Positions 44,520-55,929 of a stretch of DNA of 64,000 bases are shown here, one piece after another (the stretch's first letter is position 1; every line of letters begins with the position of its first letter). A model generated the notes under the pieces. It was not told the DNA's origin, ran no database searches, and worked only from the letters and a program-made list of their open reading frames with translations. The DNA is from Prorocentrum cordatum (lineage: Eukaryota > Sar > Dinophyceae > Prorocentrales > Prorocentraceae). Location of the stretch: contig CAUYUJ010018726.1 in assembly GCA_963575745.1 (NCBI GenBank), positions 1,573,112 through 1,637,111 on the forward strand. Reading direction: 5' to 3'. The position numbers were made by a program, and so were the translations under genes.

Positions 44520-45090
44520 TGGACGGGAACTGGGAGGACGCGGCACACGTGGTGAACCAGGGCGGGCCACGAGGTCGAACCGACGGAGACTTGAAAGCCA
44601 GGGGTTTGGAGCCCTGGGGGGCCTCCTGGGGCCATCGCTGGGACCCACGAGAGGGGGCGAAGAGGACGACGAGGACGACGAGGAGGAGAGAGCCTGTGGT
44701 TCGACCCCGTGGTGGGCGACCGCGCCCGATGGGCGTCCGCCCCGCCGCGCGCGCCTCCGCCCCGAGGGGCTAGCGGGCCAGCGCAGCAGGGGCGGCGGGA
44801 GGCACGAGGAGGCACGAGGAGGAGAGCGCTGCGAGCCCCGTGCTGGAAGTCCGATCAACGTCAAGAGGGCGCGGAGGGGGAGGAGGAGGAGAAGGGGAGG
44901 GAGGAGTCCAGGACGAGGAGGAGGAGGAGGAGGAGTCCAGGAGGAGGAGGAGGAGGAGGAGGAGGAGGAGGAGGAGGAGGAGGAGGAGGAGGAGGGGGAG
45001 GAGCACCACCCTCCAAGTTCTCGCTTCACAGGCCCCTGCACGGATTCATTTTCACTGAGGGGCGTGCCCCGTTGGAGGACAACCGTCTGA
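44520..45090 (+). CDS. Acidic/basic open frame with Glu run, doubtful
   Basis: Part of a 254-codon frame (44326-45090). The middle reads GGEEDDEDDEEERACGSTPW then WATAPDGRPPRRARLRPEGL, with G/C-ending codons, before a GGA array encodes poly-Glu. It may contain an exon at 44640-44870; the rest is microsatellite. Confidence 0.22.
44875..45000. repeat. (GGA)n microsatellite
   Basis: Preceded by a short AGGACGAGG stretch. 45050-45300 has no supported gene. Confidence 0.95.
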
Positions 45091-45314
45091 ACATCCGGAA
45101 CTGTGCCGGAACACCTTGCCTGGGACTCCAACGCCGCGAGTCAGCGTGGCAGTTGCGATCTGACGATCCTGAATCATAACAGAACGCTGCTCCTGGGACT
45201 TCAACTACTCGAACCAACGTAACCGTAACTGTTGCGCCCTGACAGTCTTACATCGTTCCACAATACCATGTCTGGACCGTTAATTAGAGTATTCCTTGAA
45301 ACGCATGTCGACTC

Positions 45315-45620
45315 TTGAGACGAGTGCGCGCGGCGCTCAGGCGAGAGCCACCTTTGAAAAGGTGCCGCCCTCCATCAGCGAAACTCTTGCAAGGTGTTAG
45401 ACAAATGTGCGCGGCGCTGAGACGAGAGCGACATGTTGAAAATTTGCCGCCCTCGATCAGTGAGATTTCTGCGCATTTGTACGACGAGTGCGCGGGGCAT
45501 TGCGGCGAGGGCCACATTTTGAAAACGGCCCGCCATCCATCCATATAGCCCATGCACCGTTGTAAGACAAGAGTGCGCGGCGCCAAGGCGAGAGCCACAT
45601 TCTGACAACGGCTCGCCCTC
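45315..45620. repeat. Minisatellite, four units of 81-85 bp
   Basis: GAGTGCGCGGCGC-GGCGAGAGCCAC cores at 45324, 45407, 45488 and 45573. The same family is at 54420-54750. Confidence 0.85.
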
Positions 45621-45839
45621 AAACTGTGAAAGTGTTGCTACTTGTCAGCTGAAGGGTGGTGAGGAAATGACGGAAAGAGCGCTAGCGAGAGAAGTTTTGT
45701 ATAGGGCTTCAGCACCACTGGGGGGGGGATGTGTGGGGGGGGGGGGCGTGGTGGAAAGAGCGCTAGCGAGAGAAGCTCTATACAGGGCTTTAGCCCCAAT
45801 GGGGGGGTCTGGGGGGGGGCGTGGCGAAGGAGAATTTCC

Positions 45840-46620
45840 TAACGCCTTTTGGGGGCCATGCTGGCTGCTTTTTCGGCCCAGGACGGTCCAAGAGACCCCC
45901 AAGAAGCCCCCAAGACGGCTCAAGATACTTCCAAGCCGGCCCAAGAGACGCCCAAGAGGCCCCAAGACAGCCCAAGAGCGCTCCAAAAGGAGCGAAGATG
46001 GCCCCAAGACGGTCCAAGAAGCCCTCCAGACGGCCCAAGAGGCTCCCACGAGGACTTCAAGAGGGACGTTGGAGGCAACAAACAATTGATTCCCCTAAGT
46101 TGTTTTGAGGATTTTGGGGTTCTCGCTTTTTTGTTTCAAAGCCAAGCACGGCCCTGGGGGCCTCCGAGGTCGCCCCCAAACGTCCCTAGAGGCTCCCAAA
46201 CGGTCCACGACCGTCTCAAGACGGCCAAGGAGAGCGCCAAGACGAGCCAAGGAGGGCCCCACAGAGGCCCGAGAGCCTCCCAGGAGAGGAGCCCCAATGG
46301 AGGCGCAGGAGGCGCACAAGAGGGCCCCGAGAGCGACCCAGGCCGGCCCAGGGCCCCCGCCAAGACGGTCCAAGAGGGCCAAGGGAGGGCCCCACAAAGG
46401 TCCAAAAGCTTCCCAGGAGAGCCCCGAGGGAGCCACAGGAAGCTCACAAGAGGGCCCCGAGAGCGCCCCAAGCCAGCCCAGGCACACCAAGACGTTCCAA
46501 GAGGGCCCCAGAGGCCCCCGAAACGGCCCAAAAGACCCCCAATTGGCCTCCAAGAGGCACTCCGAGATGCCTCCAAGAGCCTCTTACGAGGCCCCACCAG
46601 AGCGAATCGTGCCGTCGAAC
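45840..46620. repeat. Helically phased repeat block (CCAAGAGGCCC)
   Basis: Sixteen successive units from about 45888 span 170 bp (mean 10.6). Core TTTTGGGGTTCTCGCTTTTT at 46110-46130. It is preceded by a duplicated GGAAAGAGCGCTAGCGAGAG (45670, 45751). Confidence 0.85.
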
Positions 46621-47180
46621 ACTCTGACCGCCATGGCTCCTCGGAGCTGACGGTGTCAGAACAACTCCGATCATCACGCCGGCCGTCCTACCGTGACTCG
46701 CACTCCAGCTTGCTCCAACAAGCATGCGTGGCAATCCAAATGTCCAAATCGCTGCCGCGTAAACGGCCGCCGAACCCCCGAGACCGTGTGACATATCCGC
46801 TCCACGGACCCGCTCTTTCTGTTCCGGTGCCGGCCCAGGTCTCTAGCGAAACGCCTGGCCCGTCCTACCAACACGTCTCGGGGTGCGCCACTGGGGGAGC
46901 TTCTTCTCAGGAAGCGGAGTGGAGGAGAAGAAGGAGGAGGAGTAGCCAGAGGAGAGGGACGAGAAGCAGGAGGAGGAGGAGGGAGAAGGAGGGCGCGGCC
47001 TTTCACGAGTTGAGGGCGCGCGCGGGCGGCGATCGGCAGAGTTCGGTCTATCGCGACGCACGACAACTCGCGCAGTGTGCGTCGCGTCCGCTACGGCAGC
47101 GCTTCGACACGCGGCCGCCGCCTGCGAGGGCTGTCCCACGCCGACGGCTGGATGTCACGTCGTTGCCGTTGAACCGCGGC
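46620..47180. other. No gene supported; GGA-rich at 46918-46990
   Basis: GC-rich, open in several frames. 47270-47880 likewise has nothing supported. Confidence 0.4.
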
Positions 47181-47184
47181 GGCC

Positions 47185-47265
47185 CGGGCCCAGGACATCA
47201 AGCGCTACTACAGCCCCGACAACTACGGGCCGAGGGGTCTTCCCGATGACGGCGCCTTGCGCAAG
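47185..47265 (+). CDS. Possible exon (DIKRYYSPDNYGPRGLPDDG)
   Basis: GGGCCCAG|GAC opens DIKRYYSPDNYGPRGLPDDG followed by ALRKGG and a G run. The tyrosine/proline-rich stretch differs sharply from the flanking GC-rich frames. No donor is obvious because of the G run. Confidence 0.25.
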
Positions 47266-47889
47266 GGGGGGGGGGGCAGCCAGGCATGGAGGAGAGGCTG
47301 CGCGCGAGCTCGCGAGAGACAGGGGGGGGAGCACGACAGAGGGAGCACAGAGGAGGGGACGGGACGGAGGTGGGCTGAGAGAGAGAGAGGGGTGGAGGGA
47401 CGACGGTGGGATGGGAGGAAGGTCGGGGTCGATGATGCATTAAATGCAGGATGGCTCGATGTAGGGTTTCCTCGATAGCCACCACCGATGTCGTTGGAAC
47501 CCATGGCGGCCCACGTTGCTTCTGTGCCCGCTCAGTGAGAGGACTTGCGCTGACTGACGCCTCCCAACAACCACAGGTTGTTGGAGAAAGGAGGAGAGAG
47601 CGGAAGGGGGAGGTACGAGTATCGCACCCTATGCGCGTGTGCCCAGCATCTCACAGAGAGTGGTTGCAGGGTCTCGCATGCTGCCGCCGGCCGTCCCCCC
47701 TTCTAGTTGCTTGCATGGTCACGCTTGCTCTGTTGACTTCTTCTCTTCTCGGGTGGTGGGCTGGCAATTCGGTTGTTTGGCCGGTTCTCGTAACAGCGAA
47801 AAAAGATGGTTGGCAGTTGATTTGGGCTGTTTGCTGGCTGGCTGGGTGCGCGCGTCTTCAGGAATTAGTTCGGGATGGTGGCCTCAAGG

Positions 47890-48560
47890 GCGCGCTTCTG
47901 GTGTAGTTTACAAGGGTTCGCGGCTTGGGCGGGGGGATCGAAGATGAAATCGTTTTGCGGGTCTGGAAAGGGGGGACGTTCTTTGTCATCTTCCGTGGGA
48001 TGGTTTCGTGGCCTCAGGAACGCGCGGACGCGCTGTGATTTACACAGGATCGTAGCACTGGGTGCGCGAACGGCTCGTAACGTACAAAGGGTTGTGACCT
48101 CGGTGGCGCGAGGTTGCCGTCATTGACAACGGGTTGCGGATTCGGGAACGTGAGTGCGTTGTGAATTTGCAGGTTGCCCCAGGGACGCAATCATGGAGTC
48201 ATTTACAAAGAACTGTGGCCTACGGAGCGCGAAAGTGAAGCAAGTTACACGGAAGTGTAGCATCTGCATCGCGTATGCGGTGTGATTTGCAATGGATTGT
48301 GGTATTGTGCTAGGGATTGTGGCTTCGGGGGCACGAATGCGTTGCGATCAATGAGAGACCGTTGCGTTGGGAGCGAGATTCTTGCAAGTGTGGCCTTAGG
48401 GATGCAGCCTTGTTGTAATTTACAGGGGGGCTGGCCTCAGGACCGCGACCCTATCGTAATTTGGAAGGGATTGACCTCGGGAGCGCGAATACGTTACAGT
48501 GTACGCGTCCCAGGGCACTCGCTGAAATTCAGATTACGCGATTCTGTGGCGGGAGCCAGA
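47890..48560. repeat. Degenerate minisatellite, units about 45-50 bp
   Basis: GTAATTTACAGG-GGTTGTGGCCTCGGGAGCGCGAATGCGTT-like units, roughly 14, with strong divergence. Confidence 0.7.
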
Positions 48561-48586
48561 GGGTTTTCGGCCTGGGGTCATCGCGC

Positions 48587-48832
48587 TCATTCCGTAGAAA
48601 ATTGAAACTCTACACCTACAGTATGGGAACATTGAATTGTTGCAGGGTTCAGGAGCACCTCCGGATCGTAGCCGATCGCCTCCGAGGGACCAGCAGATTT
48701 CCGACCTCGGCCGCGGACATTCCGTTTCGGCCGCGATCCTGGCATCTTGTGTGCACAAGAACAGTATGCCGAGATGGCTGGAGATGCTCCGGACCGCGTC
48801 AGGGGAGTCAGGAGCGTAGTCTTCATGACATT
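48587..48832 (-). CDS. Open frame of 81 residues, unrecognised
   Basis: On the minus strand it starts MNVMKTTLLTPLTRSGASPA, continues ISAYCSCAHKMPGSRPKRNV and RGRGRKSAGPSEAIGYDPEV, and ends FSTE then TGA. It has mixed codon use and moderate protein character. It follows a long GGA/TCC array and abuts the 47.9-48.6 kb minisatellite. Confidence 0.25.
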   Translation of the reverse strand, partial: NVMKTTLLTPLTRSGASPAISAYCSCAHKMPGSRPKRNVRGRGRKSAGPSEAIGYDPEVLLNPATIQCSHTVGVEFQFSTE

Positions 48833-48849
48833 CATGATGTGCAATTGTA

Positions 48850-49565
48850 GAGGGGGTGGGAGGAGGAAGAAGGGGAGGAGGAGGAGGAGGAGGAGGAGGA
48901 GGAGGAGGAGGAGGAGGAGGAGGAGGAGGAGGAGGAGCAGGAGAGCAGGAGGAGGAGGAGGAGGAGGAGGAGGAGGAGGAGGGGGAGAATGAGGGGTAGG
49001 AGCAAAGGGAGAGGAGTAGGAGAGGAGGGGAGGAGGAGGAGGAGGAGGAGGAGGAGGAGGAGAAGGAAGAGGAAGAGGGGGAGGAGGGTGAGATGGAGGA
49101 GGGAGTGACGGAGGCAGAGGGGGAGAAGGATGGGGAAAAGGACAGGGAGAAGGAGGGGGAGGAGGGGAAGGATGGGGGCGAGGGTTGAAGCGGGGGGGGA
49201 GTTGACCGGGAGGAGGAGGGGGAGAGGGCGATTGGGGCAGGGGATCGACCGGGAGGGGGGGGGGGGGCTGGGAGTGGAAGGGGGGCGAGAGGCGGAAGGG
49301 GGTCGAGAGGGAAATGAAGCGGTGAGGAAATTGGGGTATCCGTCCCAAGCGCGGGACGAGACTGCCGTCAGCGTCAGGCGGCAAGAGAAGGAGAACGGAT
49401 GATGGTGGAGGAGGAGGAGGAGGAGGAGGAGGAGGAGCAGGGGCAGGAGGAGGAAGAGGCGGGGGAGGAAGAGGCGGGGGAGGAGGAGAAGGACGTGGAA
49501 CAGGAGGAGGAGGAGGAGGAGGAGGAGGAGGAGGAGGAGGAGAAGAAGAAGAAGAAGAGGATGGG
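48850..49565. repeat. (GGA)n and GGGGGA-rich arrays
   Basis: Uninterrupted GGA at 48868-48985, 49030-49065, 49405-49435 and 49505-49545. A 490-codon minus frame over it is an artefact apart from its end (see 48587-48832). 49570-50380 is GGGA-rich without a gene. Confidence 0.95.
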
Positions 49566-50404
49566 GAGTTTGAGGTGTAAAACGGAAGATATATAATAAT
49601 AAAGGAGGAGAAATGAGGGGAGGCGGATGAGGGGGAATGCGAGTGATGTAGGGGGTCTGGGTGGGGGAGATGGACAAGGAGGAGGGTCAGGGGGAGTGGG
49701 CAGTGGCATGATAACGACGGCGGCGAGGACGACGACGCTGCCATTGTGACTCCCTCGAGGCCTCCTCCTCCTCCTCCTCCTCCTCCGAAATCCCCCCCCA
49801 AAAAAGAGACCTCCAGAATCGCACAGCAGACTTGAATTGTGCCTCGCCGCCCCCCCCTCGCCCCAGAGGTGTCCGCGGCCGCCTGATCGATGGCAAAGCC
49901 ATATCCGCGGAGGCCAATCCGAGGGAGGGAGGGGGGAAGGGAACGGAAGGGCAGAGGGGGGAGGGATGAGGGAGGGACAGTGTGGAGAGGAGTGGGAGGG
50001 AGCAGGGAGGAGGCAAGGGGGAGGGGAAGCAGAGAGGATGGGGCGGGATTAGGGGGCATTTTCAGGTGAGGCGAAGGAGGGGAGGAGGGAAGTGGTGGAC
50101 GGGAGAGGAGGGGGCAGGGGAGAGGAGAGGGGAGGACGCGGAGAGAGGAGGGACAGGCAGGGCAGGCAGGCGAGGGGGGGCGCGGTCGGGAGGGAGGTCA
50201 GAAGGGGGAAGAGCGGATGGGGCACCGGCAAGGGGGAGGGAAGAGGGGGGAGCGAGGCGGAGGGAGGCAGGGCGGCAGGAGGGGGAGGAGGTGCTGGAGC
50301 GAGGAGGGGGGGGAAGAGAAGGGGGAGAGGCGGACGAGGAGTGGAGTGAGAGGGGCGTGTGGCGAGGGCATGGGGCGCCCCCTGTGGGCCGCTGCGGTCA
50401 GAGC

Positions 50405-50583
50405 TCTGCCGTCGCAGCCCCAGCCAGGACCCCCAGGATCACAAGGTCGGGTGTGGGGGTACTGGCTGGGGGTTGGGGCGGTTGCTTGGCCCCTCCCCCC
50501 CCAAGAGAAAGCACCCCCCCTCCTCGGCGAGGACCCCCTGGATCACCAGGGGAGTGGGGGTCCTGGCTGGGGGTGGGGCTGGG
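50405..50583. mobile_element. Foldback element, single copy
   Basis: CAGCCCCAGCCAGGACCCCC mirrored by GGGGGTCCTGGCTGGGGGTG. Includes GGATCAC in direct orientation twice. 50590-50780 has a hydrophobic frame (VFALFFLVFVACVLLMASLI) that I do not call. Confidence 0.7.
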
Positions 50584-50944
50584 CTGTGCCCTTCTCAGAT
50601 ACGTTCCCGCGTGTTCGCCCTCTTCTTCTTGGTATTCGTCGCATGTGTCTTACTCATGGCTTCCCTCATTCCGCTGGCCTATGTATATCCGGCCAGGGTT
50701 GGCTGGAGGGTTGGCCGGCGCCAGGGTTGGAAGGTTAGCCGGTCAGGGTATGTCTTCGGTTGGTTGAGTCTTCTCGTTCAGGTAGCTGCAGGAGCGCGCG
50801 GCGGTGGCCCCGGGCCTCCTGCCCTCATCCTTCATCCTCGTCCCCATCCGTCCTCAAAAAGTTCGAGCCCCGGAGGAGGGTCTTCGATTGGTAGCGCTTT
50901 TGTTGTGTGATAATTGCACTCGTGCGCAGCGTTGGCATGCGGCC

Positions 50945-51240
50945 TTGCCCTCCTCCTCCTCCTCCTCCTCCTCCTCCTCCTCCTCCTCCTCCTCCTCCTC
51001 CTCCTATTCCTCACCCTCCTCGTCCCCCTCCGCCTCCCCCTCCGCCTCCCCATCCTCCTCCCCCTCCTCCTCCTCCTCCTCCTCCTCCTCCTCCTCCTCA
51101 TCATCATCATCATCATCCTCATCCTCATCCCCCTCCTTCTCCTCCTCTCCTCCTCCTCCTCCTCCTCCTCATCCTCCTCCTCCTCCTCCTTCTCCTCCTC
51201 CTCTCCTCCTCGTCGTCGTCCTCCTCCTCCTCCCTCCTCT
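50945..51240. repeat. (TCC)n microsatellite
   Basis: With ATC interruptions at 51098-51130. 51740-52335 holds no supported gene. Confidence 0.95.
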
Positions 51241-51282
51241 CCCCGGATCGACTGCTCGGAGCCTCCATCGAGGGCCCCCTTG

Positions 51283-51734
51283 CAATGCCGCCCAAGGTGC
51301 GTGCCATCATCAAAGCGGAGCTCGAGGAGCCCGCTTCGCATGCAGAGGGCCATGGAACCCCGGACTCGGGCGTCGTGGGCAGAGCACGGCGGGCGTCCGC
51401 ATCCCGTTCGCAGCCCTCTCACGAGCGGCGAACATGTCCGCATCCGCGCCTCGCGGTTTGGATTCTGGGGCGCGGTCCCACGGAGTCGCGGGACCTCCGC
51501 GCAAAGAGCGCCCCGTATCCGCGGGGTCGCGGCCATTGGGCCTGGCCCGCAAGGCCGCGGGTCTGGATATGGTTTTCGCTTGCAATTTTTGTCACGGGGG
51601 GGCAGAAAGGATCGTGGTGGAGCATTCGGTCTCGTGGACGGGGCCCATCTGTTCTGGGCTCATATCGTCTTTTGACGCCACCCAGCGATGTCTTACAGTC
51701 AAGGCCGACAGTCAAGAAGAAGCTTGTCATCTAG
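51283..51734 (+). CDS. Open frame starting MPPKVRAIIKAELEEPAS, unrecognised
   Basis: It begins MPPKVRAIIKAELEEPASHA directly after a TCC array. The first 40 codons favour G/C endings and have a charged helical character. The latter part (SVLGSYRLLTPPSDVL) is less convincing. The true 3' limit is unknown. Confidence 0.25.
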
Positions 51735-52699
51735 GCAGCCTGTGCATCCTTGCTTTTCTGCCCCCTTCAGCCCCGGATTCGGGGATGACTGGCACGACGC
51801 CGCTACAACTGTGTCAACATGCACGTTTGAGGGTCTTCCTCGCCTACCCTCGATGTCGGGCAGCTGCGTGCGTGGGTATGCGCCCAAGTGCATCAGTCTT
51901 ATTGTCTCTGCTCGCGAAATTTAAATTGTTTTGCCACCTGAACGATCGATTTGGGCGAGTGGGTCAACGACATCTTGAAAGCACCCATGTGGTCATGTAA
52001 AGAGGTGCGTTGCTGAGCGTGTGCTTGCCAGCGCAAGCGTGGGCGGATCTCTGTTCGAGGACGCCAGACATCCCGCTCTGGCTCTCTTCACATTCTGCTT
52101 TCCCTCTTGGTGCATGTGCGCGCTTATGTTATATCGTTTTGTTTGGATAGTACTTCGGAAGTGGATGCGAATAGCAGGTGACTTCGAGAGCACATGTATG
52201 CGTCGACTCTTCATGGTCTCCCGATGATGCTCTGCTTCAGCCTCGACCGCCCCTCCTCGCGCTCATGCTCCTCCTCCTCCTCCTCCTCCTTCCGTCTGAG
52301 GCGCTGCGGACTCCACTCGTAGCTGCACTCGTATTCGTTTGACCCGTGAGGGATGGGCTCGGACCGGCCCCGAGCGTAGCTTGATTGCCCGCGCGACACA
52401 GCACTGCGCTCCGTTAGTGGGGCGAAGCCTGCCCCATGATCAGTGTGCGCTCAAGCTCGATCTCCTGATCATCCCAGTGCCGCCAGCCAACCCCCGCAGT
52501 CCAGAAGCCATGGCGAACGAGCCCCCCCCCCCCAGTCAGGTTAGCAGGGTGCAGGGCGACGTGCCCAGGTGGCACCCGCTGTCATCTGGGTGCAGGGAGG
52601 GCGGACCGTGCACACAGGAACACATGGGCCTCTTCGCCTCCAGGAACCATCGAGAAAATCCGGATCCGAGCCCCCCTCCGCACCCACACATTCGACGCC

Positions 52700-53098
52700 G
52701 TGGGATGTCTCAGTGCTGTGAGTTCCTGGAGCTGTGGGCGCCATCCCCGGGACCGGCCTCTTCGTCGCGGGCGGTCTCCTGCGGGCTGCGGGCCCCCCCC
52801 CCCCATGGGAAGGGGCCCAGGGGAAGAGCCGCACGCCGTGGCCTTCCCGGAGCGCCCAGAGGCCTGGGGCTTCTACCCCCGCCCCCTGCGGGCCAGCTGG
52901 CTGGGCCAGAGGCGCTTCGCAGTGCTCGCGCGCCGCCGATGCAGCCGGCCGCGGGCGGCTCCGGAGCGGGCCTCCGGACCGAGGCGGCCTCTCGCAGCAA
53001 GCAGGCCGTCGCGGCCTCCTCGTGGCGCCTGGCGACCCGGAGGAGGTCTCCGTCCTCCCGCCTCGCCCCCAGCGCCGCAGGAGAGGCGCGCCAGCCAG
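52700..53098 (+). other. GC-rich stretch before the FolD exon
   Basis: All frames are open. The frame in phase with the FolD exon reads HAVAFPERPEAWGFYPRPLR then ASWLGQRRFAVLARR near 52840-52940, which may be an upstream exon of the same or another gene. The N-terminal DGK block of FolD is not visible. 52339-52700 holds nothing I can support. Confidence 0.3.
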
Positions 53099-53163
53099 GG
53101 CAGCGGCGGGCGGTCGCCTGGGCTGGTGGTGGTGCTCGTGGGCGCCGACGCGGCCAGCAAAGT
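53099..53163 (+). CDS. folD: Methylenetetrahydrofolate dehydrogenase/cyclohydrolase, internal exon (PGL-VVLVG)
   Basis: FolD/MTHFD oxidises 5,10-methylene-THF to methenyl-THF with NAD(P) and hydrolyses it to 10-formyl-THF, feeding one-carbon metabolism. This 65 bp exon reads GSGGRSPGLVVVLVGADAAS followed by Lys and a split Val codon. PGL-VVLVG followed by an acidic residue and Ser is the first conserved strand of the family. The acceptor is CCAG|GGC. The exon ends AAA GT, with donor GTGCCC starting at 53164. The GT plus the first G of the next exon (57602) make Val, giving ASKVYIKQK, the expected family sequence. The N-terminal part (the DGK block) is not found upstream. A GC-rich open frame in the same phase runs 52700-53098 but does not resemble FolD. 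The exact start of this exon is less certain than its end. Confidence 0.8.
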
Positions 53164-53339
53164 GTGCCCCGGCCGGGGCGGAGGCGTCTGCGTCGCTGGC
53201 CTTGTGGCCACCTCTGTGGGAGGCCTGCGGGTCTAGGTCTTCGGGTGGCTTTCGGAGGTTGTGGCAGACCTCCTACCCTGACGCGTCGAGTAGCGAATTG
53301 GCCGTTTTCGGTTCGCGAGAGGGCGTCGGGGCCCCCAGT

Positions 53340-53870
53340 GACAATTCGCGCCTTCAGCCCCAAGAGGCATCCAGGAGGCCCCAAGAGGCCCCAAAACGGC
53401 CCCCAAGAGGCCCGAAGAGGCTCCCAAACTCCCCCATACGAGGCTCGTGTTCTTACAAGACTTGTGTTCTTTGTGTTCTTTCAGGGTTTCTGAAAATGGC
53501 CGTTTCGCCTGGGTTATCCTGAAAATTCGGTTCCCGAGGGGTCTCCACACCAACATCGTTTTAGACTCGCTCCCGGAGGCCCCCAAGAGATTCCCAAGAG
53601 GCCCCCACGAGCCGCCCAGAGGCCCCCAAGAGCGCCCGAAGAGGCCCCGGGACTGCCCAAGAGGGCCCCAAAACGGTCCAAGACAGCCCCGAATGACGCC
53701 AAGATGGCTTGAGAGAGCCTTCTCAAAACCTTAAGACATGCCCAGACAGCCAAAGAGGACCACAGTAGCCCCCAAAAGGACCCCGACAGGCCCCCAAGAG
53801 GCCCCCAGGATGCCCCAAGATAGCCCCAGACGGCCTCAACAGCCCGCAGGGTAGCCGCAAAATATCACGA
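53340..53870. repeat. Helically phased repeat block inside FolD intron 1
   Basis: CCAAGAGGCCC units of 10-12 bp, core TTCTGAAAATGGCCGTTTCG at 53489-53508. TCC run at 53955-54003. Confidence 0.8.
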
Positions 53871-54419
53871 GGACCCTTCTCTTCTTCGACGTCCTTTTCG
53901 TCGGGCTCCTTACCGTCCGTCGTCTTCGGCGTCGCCATTATTAATATGATTATCCTCCTCCTTCTCCTCCTCCTCCTCCTCCTCCTCCTCCTCCTCCTCC
54001 TTCTCTTCCTCCATCTCTTCCACGTTCTCGCGCTTGTCTTCCTACTCGTTGTCCTTCTTCCCCCCCTCGCTGCCCTACCCGTCATTCACGCTGCCATCCT
54101 CGACATCCGCCGCCTTGTCGTCGCCATCATCCTTTTCTTCTTGTCCCCTCTACGGGCTCAATGAACAACATCGGCGCTTCCCGTTCTTGTGCGATAATGT
54201 TCATAGTGAGCAGTTGTGAAGGAGGAGACGGAAAAGGATGATGATGAGGAGGAGAACCAGAGTCAGCCCAGATGTATCGACGATGTTGCTGAACATCCCA
54301 TCCCAAGTCCCAAGTCCCCTCCTCATTTGTTCCTAAGAACTGAGCCCGCAGGGAGCTCAATTTTTTTAGAAACCGCTCTCCGCCCTGCCAGCTAGTGTGA
54401 TTTCGACAAGTTTGGGCGC

Positions 54420-54750
54420 CCAAGTTCAAGAGAGTTCCTGGCGACAGCCCCGCTTCGAAAACGTACCTCTCTCAAAAAAACCCGCCATCCGTGAACTTTT
54501 GCACAAATTTGCAATCGTGGTAGTACGGCTTGTCGAGTCCTCAGCGCAGAGCCCTTTCTGAAAACGTACCAGCCTCCATACAGGCGCGACGCCAAGGCGA
54601 CATATGCATTTAGAAAAAAGGACCACCCTCCACCTGTGCAAGCGTTGGAGGTTTTGAACACGAGAGTGCGCGGCGCAGAAGCGAGAGCCATATTTCGAAC
54701 AGTTACCAAAAGGTACTGTACTCCATCCGCGCCATTGTCGAACATGGCAA
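54420..54750. repeat. Minisatellite related to 45315-45620
   Basis: GAGAGTGCGCGGCGCAGAAG and GCGAGAGCCATATTTC near 54662-54700; more diverged units back to 54430. Confidence 0.7.
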
Positions 54751-54840
54751 GTTTCGGGGGGGTCGGAGTTTGTGAGGGAGTCTTGCGCGAAAAGCCCGAC
54801 CCGACCTACGGATACGTCTGGTGGTGCGATATGGAGTAGG

Positions 54841-55200
54841 AGGAGTAGGAGGAGGAGGAGGAGGAGCAGGACGGGGAGGAGGATGTGGACGAGCAGGAAG
54901 AGGGGGGAGGCAGGAACCGGAGCACGGGGGAGGATGAGATCCCTGATGCCGCGATGCTCAACGAGCCGAACACCTCGCGGGACCCCTCCGCCCTCGCCGC
55001 CTGCCTGCCTCGCCCCTTCGCCAGGCATCGTAGGCGCTCGGCGCGGCCGCGCGCGGCGCGCTGAGGCGAGTTTGGGGGCGCGGTCAGCGGGCCTGGGACC
55101 AGGCCCGTGGGGTTCGCCAACAAGCTGATGGTCGAAGAGCTGCGGCCCTGGTGGCACGGCCACCGCCTGGAGCGGCCAAGCGACGTCCTCGGCCTCCTCG
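54841..55200 (+). CDS. Coding-like island inside FolD intron 1
   Basis: An acidic run (GAG codons) leads to DEIPDAAMLNEPNTSRDPSA and LAACLPRPFA at 55024. A GC-AG intron of 78 bp (55025-55102, CCAG|GCATCG to GACCAG|GCC) would join it in phase to RPVGFANKLMVEELRPWWHG and HRLERPSDVLGLLAG. The second part uses almost only G/C-ending codons. It is on the same strand as FolD but not part of that enzyme. It could be a nested gene, an alternative exon or a chance frame. The frame stays open to 56027. Confidence 0.35.
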
Positions 55201-55929
55201 CAGGCAGGCCGCCGCCTCGGCGGCTTTCCTGCGGCCGGGCGCCCATCCGCCCGCGGCTGAGCCTGGAGAGGCAACAGCGCCCGGCCTTCGTCGGCACTTC
55301 GCACGGCACTCGTAGCATGCGGAGGTGCTCCGGCCGGCCGCACCACACCGCAGTTGGCGCTCGCCAGAATTCAGTATGGTTCGCCGATCCTTCTCCCCAT
55401 CCCCATCCCGATCTCCACCATCCTATTACCCCAGTTGGAGGTATGCCCCTCGAAACCCGAGGAGCACAGCCCACATCCCTACCCAGGGGGTTATTATGTC
55501 GGCCAGTGAGGCCCAGGCCCACGCTGGTGCGGATAGGGATCGGATCAACGATGCTCAAGAGCGCACTCTTCTGCGACCCCCCACCCTGGAGGAGTGGTGG
55601 GCGAGAAGAGTGCCCCCCCCCCCCGACACGACCTCGATCTCATACCTCGGTCCGCCCGTACACCGCGGAAGAGCAGCAGCGGAGCAGACAGCAGCAGCAG
55701 CGGCGGCGGCAGCGCCGCCACGGCTTTAGGGCGGCAGGGCGCCCGCTCCCGGGGGGCGGGTGGCCTCGGAGGGGTGCTGCAGCCGCCCCCGCCCTCCGAG
55801 GGGGTGCTGGGCGGCCCGTGCAGCCGCGGTGGGGCTGCGCTGGCCGTGGGCCCCGGTGCGGCGGCCGCTCCGCCTGGTCGGGGGCGGAAAAGAGGGGGGT
55901 GATGGCTAGGGGGGGGGAGATATTGACGG

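Noticed and set aside
45849-47249. 466-codon open frame on the + strand
   Set aside because: It spans the phased CCAAGAGGC block, which lacks stop codons in most frames because of its composition. Unit lengths of 10-11 bp preclude a repeated peptide.
48587-50059. 490-codon open frame on the minus strand
   Set aside because: Almost all of it is TCC array read as poly-Pro/Ser/Leu. Only the last 81 codons have mixed composition and are listed separately.
50600-50760. Two-helix membrane protein (VFALFFLVFVACVLLMASLI)
   Set aside because: The hydrophobic frame is short, codon bias is weak, and there is no convincing start or splice site.
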